64,000 bases of DNA, taken from NCBI RefSeq assembly GCF_015694465.1, contig NZ_JADQDO010000001.1, positions 682,001 through 746,000 of the forward strand, in the 5' to 3' direction. A program made the translations under genes and the position numbers. The notes beneath the pieces are model-generated. The model searched no databases and was not told the DNA's origin. It saw nothing but the letters and a program-made list of their open reading frames with translations. Each line of letters opens with the position of its first letter. The stretch's first letter is position 1. The stretch is from Microvirga alba (lineage in GTDB: Bacteria; Pseudomonadota; Alphaproteobacteria; Rhizobiales; Beijerinckiaceae). Positions 28,183 through 37,494 of this stretch are shown piece by piece.

Positions 28183-29403
28183 ATGCGTCTGGGTGTGGGT
28201 TCTGGGCATTGGATTGCTGTATCGCGGATCGCTCTTATGAGCTTGATCGGCGGCGCGGTGGCGGCTTGTAGTTCCGACACGATCCGGTTTGCAGAGACGC
28301 CGTTCTCCAATCCTTTCGCTTCCAGTGACAGGGTGGCCGCGAGCGCACCTGCTGCTCCTGTCCAATCGCAGCCGGTCGTTGCCTCCGTGCCGACGGCTCC
28401 CATTCAATCTCAGGCGCTTCCCCCGGTGCAGGCTCAGCCTCTGTCCCAGCCTGGTCGGGTTGCGGCGGCTCCGGCGGCATCGAGCGGCTGGTCGGCCGCC
28501 GGCGGTACGCAGATCACGGTCGGCAACAACGACAATCTCAACATGATTTCTCAGCGCTACGGCGTGCCCGCGAGCGCCATTCTGGCGGCAAGTGGGCTGT
28601 CGAGCGCGAACCAGGTGGTTCGCGGCCAACGCCTCGTGATCCCAGTTTACAACGCCGGCGGCTCTCAGGTCGCGGCTGCTCCTATGCAGATCCGGTCCGG
28701 GACGGCTGCCCCCGCTGCCCAACCTACTCCCGCCGGGCAAGGCAAGCTGCGTTTCGTCGACAGCTCCAAGACGCCCGCGACGGCGACGCCCGAGCCGGTT
28801 GATCCTGGCAAGCGCATTCGTCCAGGCATGGCGTCGACCGCGCCAACGGCTCCCATGGCCCCGGCCGCCATGGCTGCGGCTCCCGCCCAGCCGCTCGTCT
28901 CCGCGCCGAAGCCCGTGGAAACACCGAAGGTGGCGGCCGTCGTCGAGCCTCAACCCGTGAAGCCTGCCGCCATTGCTCCGCAGCCGGAAGTCGCCAAGGC
29001 TTCGGCCCAGGACCCCGATCAGACCGCCAGCGTGTCCGGTGATTTCCGCTGGCCCGCCCGTGGCCGCGTCATCGCCGGTTTCGGCGCGAATGGCGGCAAC
29101 GAGGGCATCAACATCGCCGTTCCGGAAGGAACGCCGGTCAAGGCCGCAGAGGCCGGAACGGTCACCTATGCCGGCAGCGAAGTGAAGGGCTACGGCAACC
29201 TCGTCCTCATCCGCCACGAGAACGGCTTCGTCTCGGCCTATGCCCATAACGGTTCGCTCAACGTGAAGCGCGGCGAGCAGGTGAAGCGCGGGCAGGTGAT
29301 CGCCACCTCCGGCCAGACCGGCAACGTGACCTCGCCACAGATCCACTTCGAGATCCGCAAGGGCTCGACCCCGGTCGATCCGATCAAGCATCTCGGCGGC
29401 TAA
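28183..29403 (+). CDS. NlpD/EnvC-like lipoprotein: LysM plus degenerate M23 (LytM) domain
   Basis: 406 aa. N-terminal hydrophobic stretch and lipobox VAAC (Cys about 28) suggest a lipoprotein. A Pro/Gln/Ala-rich linker leads to a LysM domain (about 110-155, ITVGNNDNLNMISQRYGVP) and a C-terminal M23 domain (about 290-405). The first zinc-ligand motif, usually HxGxD, reads NEGIN here, while YAHNG and QIHFEI remain. Loss of these ligands is known for NlpD and EnvC, which activate cell-wall amidases rather than cut peptidoglycan. Its position after surE-pcm matches nlpD. A TTGACA-like box at about 28083 may be its promoter. A strong terminator follows. Confidence 0.9.
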   Translation: MRLGVGSGHWIAVSRIALMSLIGGAVAACSSDTIRFAETPFSNPFASSDRVAASAPAAPVQSQPVVASVPTAPIQSQALPPVQAQPLSQPGRVAAAPAASSGWSAAGGTQITVGNNDNLNMISQRYGVPASAILAASGLSSANQVVRGQRLVIPVYNAGGSQVAAAPMQIRSGTAAPAAQPTPAGQGKLRFVDSSKTPATATPEPVDPGKRIRPGMASTAPTAPMAPAAMAAAPAQPLVSAPKPVETPKVAAVVEPQPVKPAAIAPQPEVAKASAQDPDQTASVSGDFRWPARGRVIAGFGANGGNEGINIAVPEGTPVKAAEAGTVTYAGSEVKGYGNLVLIRHENGFVSAYAHNGSLNVKRGEQVKRGQVIATSGQTGNVTSPQIHFEIRKGSTPVDPIKHLGG

Positions 29404-29454
29404 AACCAATTTGTTTCCGATCGGCCTTCGAGACCCGAAGCTGATCATAAGAAG

Positions 29455-29493
29455 GGGACGGCAGAGCTCAGCTGCCGTCCCTTTTTCTTTTTC
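29455..29493 (+). terminator. Rho-independent terminator after the NlpD-like gene
   Basis: GGGACGGCAG pairs with CTGCCGTCCC around a 7-nt loop and is followed by TTTTTCTTTTT. Located about 50 bp after the stop codon; ends the serS-surE-pcm-nlpD side. Confidence 0.88.
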
Positions 29494-29505
29494 GGGCATG
29501 TCACT

Positions 29506-29543
29506 GTCATTTCCGGGCCCTCGCTGACGCGCCCCCGGAGTGA
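29506..29543. repeat. Second GTCATTCCGGG-type repeat, imperfect
   Basis: GTCATTTCCGGG and CCCGGAGTGAC form an imperfect dyad with a 15-nt loop, related to the perfect copy at 12628-12665. It sits between the terminator and the convergent DUF815 gene. Confidence 0.45.
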
Positions 29544-29558
29544 CGGGGAGAGTACGTT

Positions 29559-30455
29559 CTAGATAGCCTGGCCCAGCCGTCCGGCGAGATCCTGGATGAA
29601 CTGCCAGGCGGTGCGGCCGGAGCGCGCGCCGCGTGTGGTCGCCCATTCCAGCGCCTCGGCGCGGATGGCCTCCCGCTCGCCCTTGAGGCCAAGATGGCCG
29701 ACATAGGCGAAGACCATGTCGAGATATTCGTCCTGGCTGCATTTGTGAAAACCGAGCCAGAGGCCGAAGCGGTCGGACAGGGAAACTTTCTCCTCAACCG
29801 CCTCACCGGGATTGATCGCCGTCGAACGCTCGTTATCCATCATGTCGCGCGGCAGCAGGTGGCGGCGATTGGACGTAGCATAGAAGATCACGTTGTCGGG
29901 ACGCCCTTCGATGCCGCCTTCGAGCACGGCCTTCAGGGATTTGTAGGACGTATCGTCGGCGTCGAAGGAGAGGTCGTCGCAGAAGATGATGAAACGATGC
30001 GGATCAGAGCGCAGGAGCCCCATGAGATCGGGCAGGGTCTCGATGTCCTCGCGGTGGATCTCGATCAGCTTGAGCGCCCGCGAATCGGAGGAACGCGTCT
30101 GGTTGATCTCCGCGTGGACCGCCTTCACCAGCGAGGACTTGCCCATGCCCCGCGCGCCCCAGAGAAGGGCGTTGTTGGCAGGCAGCCCAGTCGCGAAACG
30201 GTGGGTGTTCTCGGCCAAGGTATCCCGTACCCGGTCGATTCCGCGCAACAGACTCATCTCTACCCGGTTCACCTTGGGCACCGGCGAGAGCCGCCGCGCG
30301 GCCGCCTGCCAGACGAAAGCGTCCGCCGCCAGGAAATCGGCCTGGGTCGTTGCAGGGGGCGCAAGACGCTCCAAAGCGTCAGCGATGCGCTTCAGAAATG
30401 CCTGGGATTCGGGGGATGTGAGGGCCGTAATAGGGTCGGACGGAGTGTGGGACAT
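29559..30455 (-). CDS. DUF815-family P-loop ATPase
   Basis: 298 aa. Walker A is WGARGMGKSSLVKAV, Walker B-like RFIIFCDDLSFD, and the sensor region VIFYATSNRRHLLPRDM is typical of AAA+ proteins of the DUF815 family. A cytosolic ATPase of unknown role. Divergent from yajC, a common arrangement in alphaproteobacteria. No partner gene is visible. Confidence 0.88.
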   Translation of the reverse strand: MSHTPSDPITALTSPESQAFLKRIADALERLAPPATTQADFLAADAFVWQAAARRLSPVPKVNRVEMSLLRGIDRVRDTLAENTHRFATGLPANNALLWGARGMGKSSLVKAVHAEINQTRSSDSRALKLIEIHREDIETLPDLMGLLRSDPHRFIIFCDDLSFDADDTSYKSLKAVLEGGIEGRPDNVIFYATSNRRHLLPRDMMDNERSTAINPGEAVEEKVSLSDRFGLWLGFHKCSQDEYLDMVFAYVGHLGLKGEREAIRAEALEWATTRGARSGRTAWQFIQDLAGRLGQAI

Positions 30456-30634
30456 GACGCTCTCAAAGCCGGGAATGAGGTTGATTACCGTGGAAGCTTG
30501 GCAGCGTCCATCGACGCGGCCTTTGGAAATCCCCGTAACTTCATTGATTTCGTGGAGTCGATGGGTATAGTCCGCCCGCTTCTAGTCCCGTTTGGCGCGG
30601 GTGGGCGCTCCCTGCCTGCCTCGCGCCTTTATCC

Positions 30635-30979
30635 ATGGAGAGCCGCTTGTTCATTTCGCCAGCCTTCGCGCAAGGGGCCCCCGCCGGGGGCGGAACGGAT
30701 ATGATCCTTCAATTCGTTCCGTTCATCCTCATCTTCGTCATCATGTGGTTCCTTATCATCCGTCCGCAGCAGCGCCGGGTGAAGACCCATCAGGAGATGA
30801 TCAAGAACGTTCGCCGCGGTGACACGATCGTGACCTCCGGTGGCATCATCGGCAAGGTAACAAAGGTCCTCGAGGATTCCGCCGACATCGAGGTCGAAAT
30901 CGCCGACAACGTGAAGGTCAAGGTCGCCCGCGCCATGATCTCCGAGGTGCGTACCAAGACCGAGCCGGTCAAGGCTTAA
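30635..30979 (+). CDS. yajC: Sec translocase accessory subunit YajC
   Basis: 114 aa. One membrane helix (about 25-43, LQFVPFILIFVIMWFLII) followed by RPQQRRVKTHQEMI and a small cytosolic domain with GDTIVTSGGIIGKV, the family signature. YajC associates with SecDF. A TTG at 30647 (giving MFISPAFAQ) is an equally likely start. Followed after 215 bp by secD. Confidence 0.94.
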   Translation: MESRLFISPAFAQGAPAGGGTDMILQFVPFILIFVIMWFLIIRPQQRRVKTHQEMIKNVRRGDTIVTSGGIIGKVTKVLEDSADIEVEIADNVKVKVARAMISEVRTKTEPVKA

Positions 30980-30999
30980 AAAAGCTGGCTGGTTCCTGA

Positions 31000-31020
31000 A
31001 AGCGCGACCCGGTCGCGCTT
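31000..31020. repeat. 9-bp perfect inverted repeat after yajC
   Basis: AAGCGCGAC and GTCGCGCTT around a 3-nt loop, 20 bp past the yajC stop. No T-run follows, so termination is uncertain. Confidence 0.4.
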
Positions 31021-31076
31021 GAACGACTAAGACAGGGCGGGGCGCGGCGACGGTCAGTCGGCGCGTTTCCGCTCTA

Positions 31077-31123
31077 GAGCATGATTCAGAAAAATGGAAT
31101 CCGGTTTTCTGATAAAATCATGC
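31077..31123. repeat. 47-bp REP-like element, copy 2
   Basis: Begins GAGCATGATTC, has ATCCGGTTTTC centrally and ends ATCATGC. Same length and same anchor sequences as copy 1 at 19661-19707, which is the pattern of a dispersed Rhizobiales palindromic repeat. Lies in the yajC-secD gap, so it would be part of the transcript. Confidence 0.68.
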
Positions 31124-31194
31124 GGTATCAATGGCTTAGATTCTGACCGTGCGTCGAGAAACCGCGATCAGGTTCTAGAAAGGTTGAGCTGACG

Positions 31195-32802
31195 ATGCTG
31201 CGCTATTCGAGGTCGAAGGTAATCGCCACCATGGCGGTTATCGTCATCGGTCTGCTTCTCGCTGTTCCGAGCATGATGAGCCGCGAACAACGCGAGGCGT
31301 TCCAGAACTCGCTGCCGAGCTGGGTGCCTTCCTGGCTCGTTCCGTCACGCGCCATCGTGCTCGGCCTCGACCTTCAGGGCGGTTCGCACGTCCTGCTCGA
31401 AGTGGACGTGCCGGACCTCCTGCGCACCCAGACCACGCAGTTGCGCGACGACGTCCGTCGCGTGCTGCGTGAGACCCGCGTTTCGCCGCAGGGCGGCATT
31501 CAGTTGCTGCCGCGCGGCGTGCAGATCCGCGTGCCGGACGCCGCGGAACGCGAGAAGCTTCTGCCGAAGCTGCGTGAGCTGGCCCAGCCCATCGGCAACG
31601 CCGTGATCGGCCAGGGCGGCACCCGCGACATCGAGGTGACGAGCACGCCCGACGGCCTGATCACCATGATCTACACGGATGCCGGCGTGAACGAGAAGGT
31701 GCGCCGCGCCACCGAGCAGGCTATCGAAGTCATCCGCCGCCGTATCGACGTGACCGGCACCACGGAGCCGAGCATCCAGCGCCAGGGCGCCGACCGCATC
31801 CTTGTCCAGGTTCCCGGACTGCAGGACCCGCAGCGCCTGAAGGAGCTGCTCGGCAAGACCGCGAAGCTCGAGTTCCGCCTTCTCGCCCAGCAGGGTGCCA
31901 CCGACGTCGACATGCTTCCCATGAAGGATGCGGGCGGGCAGAAGGTTCCGGTGGAGCGCCGCGTGATCGCGGAAGGCGGGGATCTGATCGATGCCCAGCC
32001 GTCCTTCGACAGCCGCACCAACGAGCCGATCGTCAATTTCCGCTTCAACATTCGCGGCGCGCAGCGCTTCGGCCAGGCGACGACGGAAAACATCGGCCGC
32101 TCGCTGGCGATCGTTCTCGATAACGAGGTTGTCTCCGCGCCGACGATTCAATCCGCCATCACAGGCGGTTCCGGCATGATCTCGGGCCGCTTCACGGTGC
32201 AGCAGGTCAACGATCTCTCCGTTCTTCTCCGTGCCGGCGCGCTGCCCGCCAAGCTGACGGTAGTCGAAGAGCGCACGGTCGGGCCGGGCCTGGGACAGGA
32301 TTCGATCCAGGCCGGTAAAATGGCCACCTATGTGGCGACCGTCCTCGTCGTCGTGTTCATGTTCATGACCTATGGCCTCTTCGGCCTGTTCGCGAACATC
32401 GCGCTTCTCGTCCATGTCGGCCTGATCTTCGGCCTGATGTCGGTGCTCGAGGCGACACTGACGCTGCCGGGCATCGCCGGCATCGTGCTCACCATCGGCA
32501 CGGCGGTCGACTCGAACGTGCTGATCTATGAGCGCATCCGCGAGGAAGTGCATTCCGGGCGATCCATCGTCTCCGGCATCCAGGCGGGCTTCGAGCGCGC
32601 CTTCGCGACCATCGTCGATTCCAACAGCACCATGGCCATTGCGGCGGTGATCCTGTTCTTCCTGGGATCGGGCCCGGTTCGCGGCTTCGCCGTCGTGTTC
32701 ATTCTTGGCATCCTCACCACCGTCATCACCGCCGTCACCCTGACGCGCATGATGATTGCGGTCTGGTATCATTGGGCTCGTCCCAAAGCCCTTCCGTTCT
32801 AA
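31195..32802 (+). CDS. secD: Protein translocase subunit SecD
   Basis: 535 aa RND-like protein. The first helix (IATMAVIVIGLLLAVPSM) is followed by LGLDLQGGSHVLLEVD, a large periplasmic P1 region, and five C-terminal helices including IAGIVLTIGTAVDSNVLIYERIREE. With SecF it uses the proton gradient to complete export through SecYEG. secF follows 12 bp later. Confidence 0.97.
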   Translation: MLRYSRSKVIATMAVIVIGLLLAVPSMMSREQREAFQNSLPSWVPSWLVPSRAIVLGLDLQGGSHVLLEVDVPDLLRTQTTQLRDDVRRVLRETRVSPQGGIQLLPRGVQIRVPDAAEREKLLPKLRELAQPIGNAVIGQGGTRDIEVTSTPDGLITMIYTDAGVNEKVRRATEQAIEVIRRRIDVTGTTEPSIQRQGADRILVQVPGLQDPQRLKELLGKTAKLEFRLLAQQGATDVDMLPMKDAGGQKVPVERRVIAEGGDLIDAQPSFDSRTNEPIVNFRFNIRGAQRFGQATTENIGRSLAIVLDNEVVSAPTIQSAITGGSGMISGRFTVQQVNDLSVLLRAGALPAKLTVVEERTVGPGLGQDSIQAGKMATYVATVLVVVFMFMTYGLFGLFANIALLVHVGLIFGLMSVLEATLTLPGIAGIVLTIGTAVDSNVLIYERIREEVHSGRSIVSGIQAGFERAFATIVDSNSTMAIAAVILFFLGSGPVRGFAVVFILGILTTVITAVTLTRMMIAVWYHWARPKALPF

Positions 32803-32814
32803 GGAGTTTCCGTC

Positions 32815-33753
32815 ATGCGTCTTCTTCGGATCTGGCCGGAACACTCCCATTTCGACTTCATGCGCCTGCGGCGCTATTCCTTCCCGCTGTCGGCTTTCAT
32901 GTCGGTGCTGACAGTGGTGCTGCTGATGACCATCGGCCTCAATTTCGGCATCGACTTCAGGGGCGGCACGCTCATGGAGTTGCAGGCGAAGTCAGGGCAT
33001 GCCGACGTCGCAAAGATCCGCAAGTCGTCCGAATCCTTCGGCTTCGGCGACGTTGAGGTGCAGGAGTTCGGCACGGCGGGCGGTGTGTCGCTACGCTTCG
33101 CCATCCAGCCAGGCGGCGAGGCGGCGCAGAGCGCGGTCGTGCAGAAAGCTCGCGATACGTTCAGCAACGAGTATGAGTTCCGTCGGGTTGAGACCGTCGG
33201 GCCGCGTGTCTCGGGCGAGCTTGTTCAGTCGGGCACCATCGGCATCATCCTCGCGGTGATCGCGGTCCTGTTCTATCTCTGGTTCCGTTTCGAGCGGGAA
33301 CTGGCGCTGGGCGCGATCATAGGCACGTTGCACGACATCGTTCTGACGATCGGCTTCTTCGTGGTCACGCAGCACGAGTTCAACATGACCTCGATTGCGG
33401 CGATCCTGACCATCGTCGGCTATTCGCTGAACGAGACGGTCGTGGTGTTCGACCGGACGCGTGAATTGATGCGCCGCTACAAAACCATGCCGACGAAGGA
33501 ATTGTTGAATCTTTCGATCAACACCACGATGTCGCGCACGGTGATGACCTCTGCGACCACGGCGCTGTCTCTTCTGGCGCTCGTGATCTTCGGGGGACGG
33601 GCGATCGAAAGCTTCGCGCAGGTGATGCTGTCGGGCGTCGCCATCTGTACCTACTCGGCCATCTTCATCTCGTCTCCGATGCTGATCTATATCGGCCTGC
33701 GGAGTTCCGAGCCTGCGAAGGCGCTGGAGGGAAAGGTCGCTCCGGCGGAGTAA
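32815..33753 (+). CDS. secF: Protein translocase subunit SecF
   Basis: 312 aa. FGIDFRGGTLMELQ is the SecF signature, and the membrane part carries ILTIVGYSLNETVVVFDRTRE. Six predicted helices. Partner of SecD. Followed 4 bp after by the Mth938-like gene, so a single transcript is likely. Confidence 0.97.
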   Translation: MRLLRIWPEHSHFDFMRLRRYSFPLSAFMSVLTVVLLMTIGLNFGIDFRGGTLMELQAKSGHADVAKIRKSSESFGFGDVEVQEFGTAGGVSLRFAIQPGGEAAQSAVVQKARDTFSNEYEFRRVETVGPRVSGELVQSGTIGIILAVIAVLFYLWFRFERELALGAIIGTLHDIVLTIGFFVVTQHEFNMTSIAAILTIVGYSLNETVVVFDRTRELMRRYKTMPTKELLNLSINTTMSRTVMTSATTALSLLALVIFGGRAIESFAQVMLSGVAICTYSAIFISSPMLIYIGLRSSEPAKALEGKVAPAE

Positions 33754-33757
33754 GACG

Positions 33758-34147
33758 ATGAGCGAAGGCCGCCGCCTCCATGATGGGTTTGTGCCGGGGC
33801 GTTATCCCATCGACGCTTATGGCAATGGCGGCTTTCGCTTCGCGGACATGTCCCATCGTGGCTCGATCCTCGTCCTGCCGTCAGGGGTGCGCGCGTGGCC
33901 AGTCGTCTCCTTCGAGGATGTGAACGATGAGACCCTCGCTCCCATCTTCGGCGAGGGCGACGCCCTCGAATTGCTGCTCCTGGGGACGGGGCTCGATGTT
34001 GCCGCGTTTCCGGAGAGGCTGCGGGCTCGCTTCCGCGAGGCGCGGATCGGTCTTGACGTGATGCAGACCGGGGCCGCCGCGCGGACGTACAACATCTTGC
34101 TCGCCGAAAACCGCAAGGTTGGCGCGGCTCTTATCGCCGTGCCGTGA
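33758..34147 (+). CDS. Mth938-like (DUF498) protein, NDUFAF3 homologue
   Basis: 129 aa. GNGGFRFADMSHRGSILVLPSGVRAW and LLLLGTG are the conserved parts of the Mth938/DUF498 fold. The mitochondrial member NDUFAF3 helps assemble respiratory complex I; a bacterial role is inferred. It sits directly after secF and immediately before the gene for another assembly-factor homologue. Only 1 bp separates its stop from the next ATG. Confidence 0.9.
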   Translation: MSEGRRLHDGFVPGRYPIDAYGNGGFRFADMSHRGSILVLPSGVRAWPVVSFEDVNDETLAPIFGEGDALELLLLGTGLDVAAFPERLRARFREARIGLDVMQTGAAARTYNILLAENRKVGAALIAVP

Positions 34148-34148
34148 C

Positions 34149-34997
34149 ATGGTCTATAACTATCCCGATTTCGCCTATGCGCATTGCGAAGGTCTGGTCC
34201 GCGACGGTGACCCGGATCGCTATTGGGCGACCGTGTTCGCACCAGCCGACAAGCGCGGACATCTGCATGCGCTCTATGCGTTCAGCCTCGAGATCGCGCG
34301 CGTGCGAGAAGCGGTGCGCGAGGCGCTCGTTGGCGAGATTCGTCTGCAATGGTGGCGGGATGCGCTCCAGGGTGAGGTGCGCGGGGACGTGCGCGCCAAC
34401 CCGGTCGCAGCCGCGCTCGACGATACCATCGTCAAGTTCCGCCTGCCGCGTCAGACGCTCGTCGATCTGATCGACGCTCGCATCTTCGACCTTTACGACG
34501 ATCCGATGCCGAGCCTGAATGACTTGGAAGGCTATTGCGGCGAGACATCGTCGAGCCTCATCCAGCTCGCCAGCATCATCCTCGCGGACGGTTCCGATCC
34601 CGGATCGGCGGACGCCGCTGGGCATGCGGGAGTTGCCTACGCGATCACCGGGCTGCTCCGCGCCTTTCCCTGGCATGCGCGGCAGGGGCAAATCTATATC
34701 CCGGCGGATATTCTCGCACGCCACGGCGTCGTGCGGGACGACATCGTGACGGGTCGCGGCGGCCCGGGCTTGAAGAATGCTTTGGCCGACCTGCGAGCCG
34801 TCGCCCGCCGGCACGTTCAGCAGGCGCGCGCGCTGCGCTCGACCATTTCACCGCAAGTCGCGCCTGCATTCCAGGGGCTCGCGCTCGTCGAGCCTTATCT
34901 TCGCGCCATGGAACGACGGAGCTACGATCCGTTCAACACGCAGGTTGAATTGGCCCAATGGCGAAAAATCTGGGCCTTTTGGCGCGGGCCGATTTAG
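34149..34997 (+). CDS. Squalene/phytoene synthase-family protein, NDUFAF6-like
   Basis: 282 aa helical isoprenoid-synthase fold. The Asp-rich motifs are changed: the first is in FDLYDDPMPSLNDLEGYCGETSS, and the second lacks a clear DxxxD in the expected place, as in NDUFAF6. A TTG in frame at 34119 is possible but would overlap the upstream gene. The mitochondrial homologue NDUFAF6 assists complex I assembly, and the neighbouring gene encodes an NDUFAF3 homologue, so a respiratory assembly role is more likely than carotenoid synthesis. No crt or hpn genes are nearby. Confidence 0.87.
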   Translation: MVYNYPDFAYAHCEGLVRDGDPDRYWATVFAPADKRGHLHALYAFSLEIARVREAVREALVGEIRLQWWRDALQGEVRGDVRANPVAAALDDTIVKFRLPRQTLVDLIDARIFDLYDDPMPSLNDLEGYCGETSSSLIQLASIILADGSDPGSADAAGHAGVAYAITGLLRAFPWHARQGQIYIPADILARHGVVRDDIVTGRGGPGLKNALADLRAVARRHVQQARALRSTISPQVAPAFQGLALVEPYLRAMERRSYDPFNTQVELAQWRKIWAFWRGPI

Positions 34998-35001
34998 CCC
35001 G

Positions 35002-36420
35002 CTACTCCGCCGCCGCCGGCAACGCACTCGCGGCCATCCACTCCGCCAGATCAGACCTTGCCCGATCCGTCAGGGCGCGCTTCTTGGCCGCCGCCTTGGC
35101 AGGGCCGCGCAGGCGCTTGCCGTCTTCCGATTTCGGCGTGATGTCGAGCGGGGGGAACAGGCCGAAATTGACGTTCATCGGCTGGAAGGAGCGCGGCCCT
35201 TCATCGATGGTCTCGATGTGGCCGCCCGTGATGTGGTTGATGAGCGCGCCGAGCGCAGTGGTCGAGGGAAGCGTCGCGACGACGCTGCCAAGCCGCTCGG
35301 CGGCGGCGAAGCGGCCTGTCATGAGTCCGATGGCAGCGCTTTCCACATAGCCTTCGCAGCCGGTGATCTGGCCAGCGAAGCGCAGGCGCGGCATCGCTTT
35401 CAGCCGCAGCGTGTTATCGAGCAGCTTTGGCGAGTTGAGGTAGGTGTTGCGATGAAGGCCGCCGAGGCGCGCGAATTCCGCGTTCTCAAGGCCAGGGATC
35501 ATACGCAGGATACGGGTCTGATCGCCGTATTTGAGCTTGGTCTGGAAACCGACCATGTTGAAGAGGGTGCCGAGCGCGTTGTCCTGGCGCAATTGCACGA
35601 TGGCGTAAGGTTTTTTGTCGGGGTTGTTGGGATCTGTCAGCCCAACCGGCTTCATGGGGCCGTGACGCAGAGTCTCGCGGCCGCGCTCTGCCATCACCTC
35701 GATGGGCAGGCAGCCGTCGAAATAGGGAGTGTTCGCCTCCCATTCCTTGAAGTCGGTCTTGTCGCCCGCGATCAGTGCATCGATGAAGGCGTCATACTGC
35801 TCCCTGGTCATCGGGCAGTTGATGTAGTCCTTGCCCGTTCCCCCCGGCCCGATCTTGTCGTAGCGCGATTGGAACCAGGCCACGTCCATGTTGATGGAAT
35901 CGCGGTAGGCGATGGGCGCGATGGCGTCAAAGAAGGCGAGTTCCTTCTCGCCCGTCAGCCCAAGGATTGCTTCCGCCAGAGCGGGCGAGGTGAGGGGACC
36001 GGTGGCGACGATGACGGAGGACCAATCCTCCGGCGGAAGGCCAGCCACTTCGCCGCGTTCGATGGTGATGAGGGGATGCGCCTCCAGCGCGGCCGTGACG
36101 GCGTTCGAGAACCCGTCGCGGTCGACGGCGAGCGCGCCACCTGCGGGAACCTGATGCGCATCGCCTTTAGCCATGATGAGCGACCCGAGGCTGCGCATCT
36201 CCTGATGAAGCAGGCCGACCGCATTGGCCTCGGCGTCGTCGGAGCGGAAGGAGTTGGAGCAGACGAGTTCGGCAAGCCCATCGGTCTTGTGGGCGTCGGT
36301 GCCGCGCACGGGGCGCATCTCGTGCAGGATCACAGGAACGCCCGCCTGCGCGATCTGCCAGGCGGCCTCCGAACCGGCGAGACCGCCGCCGACGACGTGG
36401 ATGGGTTGCAAGCTGCTCAT
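35002..36420 (-). CDS. trmFO: Methylenetetrahydrofolate-tRNA-(uracil-54-C5)-methyltransferase TrmFO
   Basis: 472 aa flavoprotein. [18 protein letters not shown] is the FAD-binding motif, followed by [23 protein letters not shown]. It makes ribothymidine at position 54 of tRNA using methylene-THF and FADH2. GAGAGGGATAAG precedes the chosen ATG; a longer frame reaches 36510 without an SD. Divergent from the SDR gene. Confidence 0.96.
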   Translation of the reverse strand: MSSLQPIHVVGGGLAGSEAAWQIAQAGVPVILHEMRPVRGTDAHKTDGLAELVCSNSFRSDDAEANAVGLLHQEMRSLGSLIMAKGDAHQVPAGGALAVDRDGFSNAVTAALEAHPLITIERGEVAGLPPEDWSSVIVATGPLTSPALAEAILGLTGEKELAFFDAIAPIAYRDSINMDVAWFQSRYDKIGPGGTGKDYINCPMTREQYDAFIDALIAGDKTDFKEWEANTPYFDGCLPIEVMAERGRETLRHGPMKPVGLTDPNNPDKKPYAIVQLRQDNALGTLFNMVGFQTKLKYGDQTRILRMIPGLENAEFARLGGLHRNTYLNSPKLLDNTLRLKAMPRLRFAGQITGCEGYVESAAIGLMTGRFAAAERLGSVVATLPSTTALGALINHITGGHIETIDEGPRSFQPMNVNFGLFPPLDITPKSEDGKRLRGPAKAAAKKRALTDRARSDLAEWMAASALPAAAE

Positions 36421-36508
36421 CTTATCCCTCTCGAACGGGGCCTTGTTGACCCTCAAGACGGCGCGGGTCAAGCTGAGCCTTCCCTTTTCAAGCATAGGCT
36501 CACGATTC

Positions 36509-37267
36509 ATGCCCCTAAAGCGACCTGTTGTGCTTATTACAGGAGGCAGCCGCGGAATAGGCGCCGCAGTGGCGCAGCTTGCCGCCGCGCGTGGCTATGA
36601 CGTCGCCATCAACTTCAAATCCGACCGAGAGGCGGCTGAGCGCGTGTTGGAGGTTTGCCGTGCTTCAGGCGCGGCGGCAATTGCCGCGCAGGGCGACATG
36701 GCCCTTGAGGAGGACGTGGCGCGCATGTTCGACGAAGCCGAGGCCGCTCTCGGCCGTGTGTCCCACGTGGTCAACAATGCCGGCATCACGGGCCGATCAG
36801 GTCGCCTCGATGCAGCGGCCACGGAGACGATCCGCTCCTGCGTCGATATCAATGTTCTGGGTGCGTTGTGGGTGGCGCGTGAAGCGGCTCGTCGACTCTC
36901 GACCCGCAATGGGGGCGCGGGTGGTTCGATCGTCAATATCTCGTCGGCAGCGGCGCGGCTTGGCAGCGCCAACGAGTATGTCTGGTACGCGGCCTCAAAG
37001 GGAGCGATCGATTCCCTGACGATTGGCCTGTCTCAGGAATTGGCGGGAGACGGCGTCCGGGTCAACGCCGTTTCACCGGGGATCACCCGAACCGATATTC
37101 ACGAGCGGAGCACGGGAGATGCCGGGCGTATGGAGCGCTTTCGGTCGAAAATCCCGCTGAACCGGATCGGCGAGCCGGAGGAAATCGCCGAGGCGGTGCT
37201 GTTCCTGATGTCAGACGCGGCCTCCTACATCACGGGAGCCAACATCCCCGTATCAGGTGGCCGTTGA
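36509..37267 (+). CDS. SDR-family oxidoreductase (glucose/3-oxoacyl reductase type)
   Basis: 252 aa Rossmann dehydrogenase. Cofactor motif [16 protein letters not shown], the NNAG motif ([10 protein letters not shown]), catalytic YxxxK in [11 protein letters not shown], and a C-terminal [12 protein letters not shown]. Typical classical SDR using NAD(P)H; substrate not predictable. The ATG at 36509 gives the standard N-terminus; a much longer in-frame opening overlaps trmFO and is not used. Confidence 0.92.
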   Translation: MPLKRPVVLITGGSRGIGAAVAQLAAARGYDVAINFKSDREAAERVLEVCRASGAAAIAAQGDMALEEDVARMFDEAEAALGRVSHVVNNAGITGRSGRLDAAATETIRSCVDINVLGALWVAREAARRLSTRNGGAGGSIVNISSAAARLGSANEYVWYAASKGAIDSLTIGLSQELAGDGVRVNAVSPGITRTDIHERSTGDAGRMERFRSKIPLNRIGEPEEIAEAVLFLMSDAASYITGANIPVSGGR

Positions 37268-37280
37268 AAACGAGGGCCTA

Positions 37281-37310
37281 GAAAAGCAAACGCCCGCCGG
37301 GAGGCGGGCG
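37281..37310 (-). terminator. Rho-independent terminator for the DUF1127 gene
   Basis: On the minus strand CGCCCGCC and GGCGGGCG pair around a 4-nt loop, followed by TTTGCTTTTC. It lies about 30 bp past the DUF1127 stop and also just past the convergent SDR gene. Confidence 0.82.
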
Positions 37311-37338
37311 AGGGCCTATGCTGCAGTGCAGCGAGTTT

Positions 37339-37494
37339 TTACGCGACAGCGTGTTCGCGAGCGATGTTCTCGATCTGGAAGCGAGAGATGCCGAGATCGT
37401 CGAGCTCGCGGTCGGAGAGCTGCGACAGCTCACGGACCGTGTCGCGGTAACGCATGTAAGAGCGAACTTTCGAGAGGATGTAAGACACGAACAT
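37339..37494 (-). CDS. DUF1127 small protein (51 aa)
   Basis: Reads MFVSYILSKVRSYMRYR, then RELSQLSDRELDDLGISR and a short C-terminus. SDRELDDLGISR is the DUF1127 signature, an Arg-rich short protein family abundant in Rhizobiales and linked in some species to phosphate, RNA or stress responses. AGGAG lies 7 bp upstream of the ATG and a clear terminator follows, so it is a stand-alone transcription unit. Its role here is unknown. Confidence 0.9.
   Translation of the reverse strand: MFVSYILSKVRSYMRYRDTVRELSQLSDRELDDLGISRFQIENIAREHAVA

Noticed and set aside
28126..29742. 538-codon minus-strand frame over the NlpD-like gene and terminator
   Set aside because: Shadow frame with Arg/Gly-rich composition; it runs through a terminator and the start of the DUF815 gene.
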